14,228 bases of DNA from Rickettsiales bacterium (GTDB lineage: Bacteria; Pseudomonadota; Alphaproteobacteria; Rickettsiales; UBA3002): contig JAIXZB010000041.1 of assembly GCA_027489915.1 (NCBI GenBank), positions 1 to 14,228 on the forward strand, in the 5' to 3' direction. Both the position numbers and the translations under genes were made by a program. Each line of letters begins with the position of its first letter. Within the stretch, counting starts at the first letter, position 1. The notes beneath the pieces were generated by a model. It was given only the letters and a program-made list of their open reading frames with translations, searched no databases and was not told the DNA's origin. Of this stretch, positions 1 to 5,039 are shown in pieces.

Positions 1-102
1 AACGTGCTTTCAGGTTTAATTAAGCGTATTGTGCCTGATATGGTGACCAGCACTGTGGGTGCGCCAGCGGATTTGGATGGGTTTGCAAAAGTGGCGGCTT
101 AG
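1..102 (+). CDS. fabD: FabD, malonyl-CoA:ACP transacylase (C-terminal end only)
   Basis: The reading frame is open from base 1 and ends at TAG 100-102, giving 33 residues. The fragment starts NVLSGLIKRIVPD, which fits the conserved FabD C-terminal segment (VLTGL-x-KRI followed by a variable tail). FabD loads malonyl groups from CoA onto acyl carrier protein in the cytoplasm, the entry step of type II fatty-acid synthesis. The catalytic Ser/His region lies upstream of the window and cannot be checked. Location upstream of fabG, acpP and fabF supports the call, because fabD-fabG-acpP-fabF is a common order. Its stop overlaps by a few bases the stop of a convergent small gene. The identity rests on a short segment plus synteny. 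Confidence 0.82.
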   Translation, partial: NVLSGLIKRIVPDMVTSTVGAPADLDGFAKVAA

Positions 103-386
103 CGTTCTGCGCAGAGGCTGCTTAAATGGTTGGCGAGTAGTGCCTTGTTGCCTTCTAGCGTGTGCTGCGGGGCTTGTGGCTCCATACGGCCTGTGACGGT
201 TGGGGTGTAGGTGATGCCGGATTCGCGGATGTCGGCATTGCCTGTGATGCTGCGCAGGTGAGAGAACCATGCGCTTACGATGTTGCGTTGCTCGAGCTCG
301 GATTTGCCGTGCATGGCTTCATCGATGCTGGCGCGGGTTATATCGGTATCGGCGTCGCAGGTGAGGGTGGGGAGATTCGTGGTCAT
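99..386 (-). CDS. Hypothetical small protein, 95 aa, convergent with fabD
   Basis: I do not recognise this family. The frame encodes 95 residues from ATG 386-384; an ATG two codons upstream (392) and a TTG at 416 are alternatives. A weak GAAAG lies about 9 nt before the chosen ATG. The protein is soluble and polar with no signal peptide or membrane segment. It has a helical-looking middle (about residues 20-50, SIDEAMHGKSELEQRNIVSAW) and a Pro/Thr-rich stretch (about 57-72). Its stop (99-101) overlaps the fabD stop, as expected for a compact convergent pair. The composition looks more protein-like than the opposite frame, which is only a shadow. Whether it is expressed is uncertain; it sits between fabD and fabG, where an antisense-oriented gene is unusual. 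Confidence 0.5.
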   Translation of the reverse strand: MTTNLPTLTCDADTDITRASIDEAMHGKSELEQRNIVSAWFSHLRSITGNADIRESGITYTPTVTGRMEPQAPQHTLEGNKALLANHLSSLCAER

Positions 387-490
387 GTGCATTACTTTCA
401 AAAAATTCGTGGTCAAATTAATGCACCTCGCTTAAAGCGTGTGTGACGATTGTATGAATATAGAGTGTGGCCTGTGGCCATTGTTGTGCG

Positions 491-540
491 CTGGATTCCA
501 GATCAGCGTTCAGCTTTACTTCACTTGTCTGGAATGACGG
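491..540. repeat. Palindromic intergenic repeat (GGATTCC...GGAATGACG type), copy upstream of fabG
   Basis: Perfect 8-bp inverted arms ATTCCAGA (495-502) and TCTGGAAT (528-535) are separated by 25 nt, and the right arm runs into GACGG. The ending GAATGACG(C)GG is shared with the repeat at 4891-4920, and the general design resembles dispersed small palindromes common in proteobacterial intergenic regions. The right edge runs directly into GGAG (539-542), which serves as the fabG ribosome-binding site. It could fold as an RNA stem in a fabD-fabG transcript. There is no T-run, so it is not a classical terminator. Confidence 0.65.
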
Positions 541-549
541 AGATGTGGG

Positions 550-1284
550 ATGATGCTTACAGGAAAAAAGGCGCTGGTGACGGGTGCATCGGGCGGGATT
601 GGTGGGGCGATTGCCAAGGCACTGGTGGATGCAGGCGCGGTGGTTGCGATTTCGGGTACGCGGGTGGAAGCGCTTGAGGCGCTGAATGCGCAGCTTGGCG
701 GTGTGGCAAAAATTCTGCCGTGCAATTTGAAAGATAACGCGGCGGTGGATGCGCTGGTAGGGCAGGCGAGCGAAGCGCTCGGTGGGCTTGATATTTTGGT
801 GTGTAATGCGGGGGTGACGAAAGACGGGCTTGCGATGCGCATGAGCGATGAACAGTGGCAGGAGGTGATTGATATTAACTTGTCCTCGACCTTCCGCCTT
901 AACCGTGCGGCGATTAAGGGGATGATGAAGCAGCGTTCGGGACGGATTATCAACATTGCATCGGTTGTTGCGGTGATGGGCAACCCCGGACAGGCGAATT
1001 ATTGTGCGAGCAAAGCGGGGATGATTGGTATGAGCAAATCGTTAGCTGCTGAAATAGCGAGCCGTAATGTGACGGTGAATTGTGTGGCGCCTGGGTTCAT
1101 TAAAACGGCGATGACGGATGCGCTGAACGAGGAACAGCAGAAGCGGATTACGGATAATATTCCTGCGGCGCGGTTTGGTTTGCCAGAAGATGTGGCGGCG
1201 GGGGTGGTGTATTTGGCGAGTGATGCTGCAGGGTATGTGACGGGGCAGACGCTGCACATTAATGGTGGCTTGTTGATGGTGTAA
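550..1284 (+). CDS. fabG: FabG, 3-oxoacyl-ACP reductase
   Basis: A 244-residue short-chain dehydrogenase, the usual FabG length. It reduces 3-oxoacyl-ACP to (R)-3-hydroxyacyl-ACP with NADPH in the fatty-acid elongation cycle. Visible motifs are the dinucleotide-binding TGASGGIG (11-18), NAG (86-88), and the catalytic tetrad N110, S138, Y151 and K155 (YCASK). The C-terminal GQTLHINGGLLMV is typical of FabG. Two ATGs occur in tandem (550 and 553). GGAG at 539-542 gives 7-nt spacing to 550, so I take that start. It lies downstream of fabD, separated by an antiparallel small gene and a palindromic repeat, so it may be read from fabD or from a local promoter I cannot define. Many SDRs look alike, but the sequence and position together make FabG very likely. 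Confidence 0.95.
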   Translation: MMLTGKKALVTGASGGIGGAIAKALVDAGAVVAISGTRVEALEALNAQLGGVAKILPCNLKDNAAVDALVGQASEALGGLDILVCNAGVTKDGLAMRMSDEQWQEVIDINLSSTFRLNRAAIKGMMKQRSGRIINIASVVAVMGNPGQANYCASKAGMIGMSKSLAAEIASRNVTVNCVAPGFIKTAMTDALNEEQQKRITDNIPAARFGLPEDVAAGVVYLASDAAGYVTGQTLHINGGLLMV

Positions 1285-1291
1285 TAGCTGG

Positions 1292-1407
1292 ACGTTTTGA
1301 AATGGCATATGCGTTGTTGCTTTGCGATGCTCAGTTGGTCATGTAGCCCTGCTACACTCCCTCCTTGTGCTTTGCAGCGCCTAGCATCTCATCCATTTTG
1401 AAAACGT
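1292..1407. repeat. 116-bp imperfect palindromic element, copy 1 (contains TGCGTTGTTG and GCCTAGCATCT)
   Basis: The ends are imperfect inverted repeats: ACGTTTTGAAATGG (1292-1305) and CCATTTTGAAAACGT (1393-1407). The exact centre (about 1349) is a small hairpin, GTAGC-CCT-GCTAC (1343-1355). This end-plus-centre symmetry marks the whole 116 bp as one folded unit. Two internal blocks, TGCGTTGTTG (1310-1319) and GCCTAGCATCT (1379-1389), recur in the same order at 7640-7670. No transposase is encoded, so a MITE-like or REP-like non-autonomous repeat is the likely class. It fills the gap between fabG and the Tai4-family gene. Confidence 0.6.
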
Positions 1408-1456
1408 AGTGTTGTTGTGTTTGTTTTTCTGGCTCGCTTCGCATCGCGGGGGATTT

Positions 1457-1816
1457 ATGCGTTATGTATTAGTTATGGTTTTTGGGTTGCTTGCTATGCC
1501 TGCATTTGCGGTGCAGCCGGATTATGATGAGGCGGGGCTGTTGCGGAATTATGCGATGGCGGTGTGTGTACGTGATGCGTATGCAGATGCGGCGGTGCGC
1601 AAGGATGCGCAGGTGAGTGCGGGGGCTTATGTGGAGTTTGGTTCGGTGGATGTGGAGGCATACCGTGCGATAGGTGCGCTGGTGGAGGCGCAGCTTGCTA
1701 AGACATATGCAGGCAAAGAGGTTGCGGATATTCAGCTTATGAAGTGCATTGATTTATATAATAGTAAGGCGCTGGAGCTTTTGATTCGGCAATTTTTGAC
1801 ACAGCGGGTGGGTTGA
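1457..1816 (+). CDS. Secreted Tai4-family protein (T6SS amidase immunity-like)
   Basis: The product is 119 residues from ATG 1457. An upstream in-frame ATG at 1409 would add 16 residues that begin just after the repeat element and delay the signal peptide, so I reject it. GGGGGA at 1448-1453 is a close ribosome-binding site. Residues 1-18 form a signal peptide (MRYVLVMVFGLLAMPAFA, cleavage before VQPD). The mature part shows the Tai4 pattern as I know it: NYAMAVCVRDAY, then AGAYVEFGSVDVEAYRAI, then LMKCIDLYNSKALELLI. Two conserved-looking cysteines lie in the first and last blocks and could form a disulfide in the periplasm. Characterised Tai4 proteins inhibit the Tae4 peptidoglycan amidase delivered by type VI secretion. 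No tae4 or T6SS gene is in the window, so this would be an orphan immunity or a housekeeping relative. The family call is from memory of the pattern, without a search. Confidence 0.72.
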   Translation: MRYVLVMVFGLLAMPAFAVQPDYDEAGLLRNYAMAVCVRDAYADAAVRKDAQVSAGAYVEFGSVDVEAYRAIGALVEAQLAKTYAGKEVADIQLMKCIDLYNSKALELLIRQFLTQRVG

Positions 1817-1993
1817 TTTTGCTTTGCTGCATTAAATAGCATATATAGCGCGCATTTTAGCTAAATTTTTGTGGCTTTTTATCGTTTTAAGTTATTGTAT
1901 AATAATATTATTACTCTCGTTAACCTTCCTTAATTTGTTGGCATGGTTTGTGCAGTTATCCACAGGCCAATAACAACAATAGGGAGGCACGTT
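1817..1993 (+). promoter_or_regulatory. AT-rich intergenic leader with a perfect DnaA box and strong RBS, upstream of the bactofilin-like gene
   Basis: This 177-bp stretch is much richer in A+T than its surroundings, especially 1830-1935. It holds a TATAAT hexamer (1898-1903) without a good -35 at 16-18 bp. It also holds TTAA-N6-TTAA (1920-1933), one base short of the CtrA half-site spacing, and a perfect DnaA-box consensus TTATCCACA (1956-1964). AGGGAGG (1981-1987) gives a 6-nt spacing to ATG 1994. A promoter for the downstream gene is probable; its exact elements and any DnaA control are inference. Confidence 0.4.
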
Positions 1994-2314
1994 ATGAAGG
2001 TAATGTTAGATACGATTGAAGGTTCGGTATTGCTTAATGAAGATTTTGAGTTGCTCGGAGTGGTGACAGGCTCGGTGACGGTGGCCAGAGGAGCGCATCT
2101 GAAAATGGATGGGTTAATCATGTGCGATCTGGTGGTGCTGGAAGGCGGCAGCGCAGATATTACAGGTACCGTGATGGGCTATGTGATCAACGATGGCGGA
2201 CGGGTGAAAATGCGAGGACTTGATGGTGTGTTGGGTATGGCAGGTGTGTTGCCACCACAGCGCCATCGTGCGCCGCGATTGCGCCAATCGTTCTGGGGAG
2301 CGCTTAGAGGGTAA
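1994..2314 (+). CDS. Short bactofilin-like / beta-solenoid protein
   Basis: The product is 106 residues from ATG 1994, chosen for the strong AGGGAGG 6 nt upstream; the longer frame from 1943 crosses the DnaA-box region and has no ribosome-binding site. The body (about residues 8-80) is a run of short hydrophobic-glycine units such as LLGVVTGSVTVARGAHL, MDGLIMCDLVVLEGGSA and ITGTVMGYVINDGGRV. These repeat about every 16-18 residues, as in a right- or left-handed beta-helix. Bactofilins and related polymer-forming cytoskeletal proteins have this look. It lacks a signal peptide and membrane segment, so it is probably cytoplasmic. The C-terminal tail (about 86-106) is basic and proline-containing (PPQRHRAPRLRQSFWG). 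It is shorter than usual bactofilins, so it may be a separate family of beta-solenoid proteins. It is followed by its own terminator. Confidence 0.55.
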   Translation: MKVMLDTIEGSVLLNEDFELLGVVTGSVTVARGAHLKMDGLIMCDLVVLEGGSADITGTVMGYVINDGGRVKMRGLDGVLGMAGVLPPQRHRAPRLRQSFWGALRG

Positions 2315-2329
2315 ATGCGTGGATGTATG

Positions 2330-2367
2330 CGCCCCCTGCCTTGTGTAGTGAGGCGGGGGGCGTTTTT
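2330..2367 (+). terminator. Intrinsic terminator after the bactofilin-like gene
   Basis: An 11-bp GC-rich stem, CGCCCCCTGCC (2330-2340) with GGCGGGGGGCG (2352-2362), has one T-G wobble, an 11-nt loop and a TTTTT tail (2363-2367). It lies 15 nt after the stop codon and separates this unit from acpP. Confidence 0.85.
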
Positions 2368-2370
2368 ATT

Positions 2371-2560
2371 TGGGCTGCTTAGAAATTCGATAAAGATTTT
2401 TATTTCAAATGGTTGCGTGAGTTGTGCGGGGTAAAAGCGCTTTTTTACTTTGCAGGCATGATAAGCTGTGTTACCTGCCTGTTTCTGATTCGCATGTATT
2501 GGTTGTGTGGCGTTGCCCTGGCTGGTGTGTGTGCTACTGAAACTAACTAAGAGGAATGCC
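2371..2560 (+). promoter_or_regulatory. acpP leader region with 12-bp palindrome and RBS
   Basis: About 190 bp between the terminator and acpP carries no convincing gene. It contains the perfect palindrome AAAAGCGCTTTT (2433-2444), inside a longer near-symmetric GTAAAAGCGC-TTTTTTAC. This could be an operator, or a weak hairpin with a T-run. GAGGA (2551-2555) is placed 5 nt before ATG 2561. Because a terminator lies upstream, acpP must have its promoter here, but I could not assign -35 and -10 boxes with confidence. Confidence 0.45.
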
Positions 2561-2803
2561 ATGTCTGATATTGCAACCCGCGTGAAGAAAATCGTTGTTG
2601 AGCATCTGGGCGTTGAAGAAGGTAAAGTGACCACGGAAGCTAGCTTCATCGATGATCTCGGTGCTGATTCGCTCGATACTGTTGAGCTGGTTATGGCGTT
2701 TGAAGAAGAATTCGGGGTAGAGATTCCTGATGATGCGGCTGAGAAAATTCAGACCGTGCAAAACGCAATTGACTTCATTTCGAAGAATGCTGCTGCTGCA
2801 TAA
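2561..2803 (+). CDS. acpP: AcpP, acyl carrier protein
   Basis: The product is 80 residues and highly acidic, the standard ACP size. The start ATG 2561 (MSDIATRVKK) has GAGGA 5 nt upstream; an ATG 54 nt upstream in frame adds a non-conserved extension and is rejected. S37 in GADSLD is the site that receives the 4'-phosphopantetheine arm. The helix II region following it (LDTVELVMAFEEEFGVEIPDD) is almost invariant in the family. AcpP carries the growing acyl chain among FabD, FabG and FabF in the cytoplasm, all encoded in this window. Codon use looks more C- and T-balanced than in fabG or mltG, consistent with high expression. A terminator follows within 40 nt. Confidence 0.98.
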   Translation: MSDIATRVKKIVVEHLGVEEGKVTTEASFIDDLGADSLDTVELVMAFEEEFGVEIPDDAAEKIQTVQNAIDFISKNAAAA

Positions 2804-2839
2804 GCTTAGCGGATTGCTAGTGCATTTTGCATAGTATAC

Positions 2840-2876
2840 AAAGCACCCTGTGATGAAAAGTCGCAGGGTGCTTTTT
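2840..2876 (+). terminator. Intrinsic terminator after acpP
   Basis: A 14-bp stem AAAGCACCCTGTGA (2840-2853) with TCGCAGGGTGCTTT (2861-2874), containing one T-G wobble and a 7-nt loop, ends in TTTTT (2872-2876). It should end most acpP transcripts. The next gene starts only 20 nt later, so that gene and fabF depend on read-through unless a promoter overlaps the stem. Confidence 0.9.
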
Positions 2877-2896
2877 AGCAGATAAGGGAGAAATAT

Positions 2897-3325
2897 ATGA
2901 TGAAAGCCATAATGATTTCAGCGGTTGTTACTGTAGCCTTGGCGATGCCTGCTATGGCAAACGACGATGTGAAAGCAGCAACGGGTGGTGCTTTTAAGGC
3001 GCTTAGTGGTGAATATAAAGATATATGCGGTGCAATGAATAGATACACGGCCGAGCTTGTAGATTTGAACGGAGATAAGCAATCGGAGGTGGTGCTGATA
3101 AAAGAAGGTTCATGTGAGGGTGGTAATGATGGCGCCGCAATTGAGCTGTATGTGAAAACGGCTAAAGGTTGGGCTCAGCAGCTTTCGACGACTGGTATTA
3201 AATTGGTGGCACTGAAAAGCAGAACCAAAGGCTATGCGGATGTTGAAATTGGTGGCAGCGGAAGATGCTTTTCTAAATATAAATGGAATGGTGCGGCATA
3301 TAAATACGCAAATAATTGCAAGTAA
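2897..3325 (+). CDS. Secreted hypothetical protein with four cysteines
   Basis: I do not recognise a named family. The product is 142 residues from ATG 2897 (a second ATG follows at 2900); AAGGGAG at 2884-2890 has 6-nt spacing. Residues 1-21 form a signal peptide ending AMPAMA, so the mature protein is periplasmic or secreted. Four cysteines (about 44, 73, 124, 141) could make two disulfides. The stretch ELVDLNGDKQSEVVLIKEG (about 53-71) has the D-x-N-x-D-x-x-x-D/E look of FG-GAP/VCBS or calcium-binding loops. A final segment (GRCFSKYKWNGAAYKYANNC) resembles the end of small periplasmic beta-rich proteins, where a W-N-G turn is common. It lies between the acpP terminator and fabF, 15 nt before the fabF GTG, and is probably co-transcribed with fabF. 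No function is assigned. Confidence 0.8.
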   Translation: MMKAIMISAVVTVALAMPAMANDDVKAATGGAFKALSGEYKDICGAMNRYTAELVDLNGDKQSEVVLIKEGSCEGGNDGAAIELYVKTAKGWAQQLSTTGIKLVALKSRTKGYADVEIGGSGRCFSKYKWNGAAYKYANNCK

Positions 3326-3343
3326 AATTGAAGGAGTGATGTG

Positions 3344-4609
3344 ATGCATCATCAGCGTCGTGTAGTGGTTACGGGTATGGGGATTGTTAGCCCGCTTGGT
3401 GTTGGCATTGAACATGTGTGGGCACGCCTGATTGCGGGTGAATCGGGTGTGGGTGCGATTACGCATTTTGACCCGAGCGACGTGGCAGCAAAAATTGCGG
3501 GGCAAGTGCCGCGTGGTGATGCGGCGGGTGCGTTTAACCCCGATAATCATATTGAGCCTAAAGAACAAAAGAAAATGGATACGTTTATTCATTTTGCGAT
3601 GGGGGCTGCGGATGAGGCGATTGCGCAAGCAGGGCTGAATTTGGACACGGAAGAAAAGAAATGCCGCGCCGGTGTGATGATTGGATCGGGTATTGGGGGG
3701 TTGCCGGAGATTGAATCAACGGTGTTGCTTATTCATGAAAAAGGCCCGCGCAGGGTGTCGCCATTTTTTATTCCTTCGTGCCTTATCAACCTTGCTAGTG
3801 GGCAGGTGTCGATTAAGCATGGGCTGAAGGGCCCTAACCATTCGGTGGTGACGGCGTGCAGCACGGGTGCGCATGCGATTGGCGATGCAGCACGCTTGAT
3901 TGCGCGGGGTGACGCCGATGTAATGGTGGCAGGTTCTGCGGAAGCGACGATTTGCCGCACAGGCATTGCAGGCTTTGCCGCGGCGCGCGCGTTGAGCACA
4001 GGCTATAACGACCAGCCCACCAAAGCTTCACGCCCGTGGGATGAGGGGCGCGATGGGTTTGTGATGGGCGAAGGTGCGGGCATTGTGGTGCTTGAGGAAT
4101 ACGAACATGCGAAGGCGCGTGGTACGACCATTATTGCCGAGTTTGGTGGGTATGGGTTGAGTGGCGATGCGTATCACATCACCAGCCCTGCAGATGATGG
4201 GGATGGTGGATTCCGTTCGATGCAAATGGCGCTGAAGGATGCGGGCCTCAGCCCATCCGATATTGGATACATCAACGCCCATGGCACCAGCACGCCGAAG
4301 GGCGATGAGATTGAAGCAGGGGCGGTGCGCCGTTTGTTTGATGGTGTGGATATGAGCATGAGCAGTACCAAATCGGCGATTGGGCATTTGCTGGGCGGTG
4401 CGGGTTCGGTGGAAGCGATATTTTCGATTCTTGCCGTGACGCGCGGTGTGTTGCCACCGACATTGAATTTGGAAAACCCAAGCGAGTCTGTGCGTGGCAT
4501 GGATTTGGTGCCGCTGGTTGCCAAAGAGAAAAAGGTGAAGGCGGCGCTTAGCAATTCGTTTGGGTTTGGTGGGACGAATGCTTCGCTTATTTTTAAAGCA
4601 TTAGCATAG
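3344..4609 (+). CDS. fabF: FabF, 3-oxoacyl-ACP synthase II
   Basis: The product is 421 residues, close to the usual FabF length. It condenses malonyl-ACP with acyl-ACP, the elongation step of type II fatty-acid synthesis. Visible motifs are VVVTGMGIVSPLG at the N-terminus, the active-site cysteine C172 in TACSTGAHA, H313 in NAHGTSTPKGD, and K343/H348 in KSAIGHLLGGAG. The C-terminal SNSFGFGGTNASL is also typical. GTG 3341 and ATG 3344 are adjacent; AAGGAG (3331-3336) is 7 nt from the ATG, which I prefer. It follows the secreted four-cysteine gene by 18 nt and precedes the DUF1653 gene by 8 nt, suggesting one transcript. All catalytic residues are present. Confidence 0.97.
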   Translation: MHHQRRVVVTGMGIVSPLGVGIEHVWARLIAGESGVGAITHFDPSDVAAKIAGQVPRGDAAGAFNPDNHIEPKEQKKMDTFIHFAMGAADEAIAQAGLNLDTEEKKCRAGVMIGSGIGGLPEIESTVLLIHEKGPRRVSPFFIPSCLINLASGQVSIKHGLKGPNHSVVTACSTGAHAIGDAARLIARGDADVMVAGSAEATICRTGIAGFAAARALSTGYNDQPTKASRPWDEGRDGFVMGEGAGIVVLEEYEHAKARGTTIIAEFGGYGLSGDAYHITSPADDGDGGFRSMQMALKDAGLSPSDIGYINAHGTSTPKGDEIEAGAVRRLFDGVDMSMSSTKSAIGHLLGGAGSVEAIFSILAVTRGVLPPTLNLENPSESVRGMDLVPLVAKEKKVKAALSNSFGFGGTNASLIFKALA

Positions 4610-4617
4610 TATCTCTT

Positions 4618-4833
4618 TTGCAGATTGGTATTTATCAGCATTATAAGGGGCCGCGTTACCGTGTGCTTGGGGTTGCTAAGCATTCGGAGACGCTTGAAGA
4701 GCTAATGTATTATGAATGTTTGTATGACAACCCGAGTGGGCAATTTTGGGTGCGGCCACGGGCGATGTTTGAGGGCGATGTGGTGGTAGATGGTGTGACG
4801 TGCAAGCGGTTTGCATTTGTGGGTGAGGGGTAA
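4618..4833 (+). CDS. DUF1653 family protein
   Basis: The product is 71 residues. The sequence matches the DUF1653 pattern as I know it: G-x-Y-x-HYKG-x-x-Y-x-VLGVAKHSETLEELMYYE at the start, and FWVRPRAMFEGDV followed by a DG-x-x-x-x-RF end. Function of the family is unknown; members are small cytoplasmic proteins. The start is TTG 4618 (Q-I-G-I-Y-Q-H-Y-K-G follows), since no ATG or GTG occurs upstream in frame after the fabF stop and family members begin just before this motif. No clear ribosome-binding site is seen, so translation may be coupled to fabF, which stops 8 nt earlier. A terminator follows 24 nt after the stop. Confidence 0.85.
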   Translation: MQIGIYQHYKGPRYRVLGVAKHSETLEELMYYECLYDNPSGQFWVRPRAMFEGDVVVDGVTCKRFAFVGEG

Positions 4834-4857
4834 ATATTTTCTAATAGTTAGTACGTT

Positions 4858-4885
4858 ATGCTGAACTTGGTTCAGCATTTTTTTT
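4858..4885 (+). terminator. Intrinsic terminator after the DUF1653 gene (also part of a repeat)
   Basis: Perfect 9-bp arms ATGCTGAAC (4858-4866) and GTTCAGCAT (4870-4878) with a TTG loop are followed by eight Ts (4878-4885). The stem is AT-moderate but perfect. The same sequence style (ATGCTGAAC...GTTCAGCAT then GATTCTGAA...TTCAGAATGACG) recalls a dispersed repeat, so the terminator may have been brought in by the repeat. Confidence 0.75.
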
Positions 4886-4890
4886 CGAGA

Positions 4891-4920
4891 GGATTCTGAA
4901 TCAAATTCAGAATGACGCGG
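4891..4920. repeat. Palindromic intergenic repeat (GGATTC...GAATGACGCGG), second copy
   Basis: Perfect 9-bp arms ATTCTGAAT (4893-4901) and ATTCAGAAT (4905-4913) flank a CAA loop. The flanks GGATTC on the left and GAATGACGCGG on the right match the outer parts of the repeat at 491-540, while the arm cores differ. It follows the terminator directly, making a two-hairpin block. Confidence 0.6.
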
Positions 4921-4950
4921 AGGTTTAAGTGCGGGGTGTGTTGCACGATG

Positions 4951-4988
4951 CCCCCTCAACCCTCCCTCTCCCCCGATGGGGGCGAGGG
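4951..4988. repeat. C-rich/G-rich palindromic repeat upstream of mltG
   Basis: CCCTC-T-CCCCC (4964-4974), a GAT loop, then GGGGG-C-GAGGG (4978-4988) form an 11-bp stem with one mismatch. It is preceded by CCCCCTCAACCCT, typical of a repeat that recurs in many proteobacterial genomes. It lies about 50 nt before the mltG start. Read in the mltG frame it would encode Pro/Leu/Arg/Gly-rich residues, which is why the longer mltG start is rejected. Confidence 0.6.
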
Positions 4989-5039
4989 TTTCATCTGGTG
5001 GTGATTGCATTTGCGAAAAACCTGTGGGATGGTTTTTAC

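Noticed and set aside
1409..1456. Longer start for the Tai4-like gene
   Set aside because: The added 16 residues begin just beyond the palindromic element and would precede a normal signal peptide; the ATG at 1457 has GGGGGA before it.
1920..1933. CtrA binding site TTAA-N-TTAA
   Set aside because: The spacing is 6 nt instead of the required 7, so it is noted only as a near match.
2179..2649. A 156-residue - strand frame over the end of the bactofilin-like gene and the start of acpP
   Set aside because: It crosses a terminator, a leader region and acpP coding sequence in antisense, and shows no coherent protein features.
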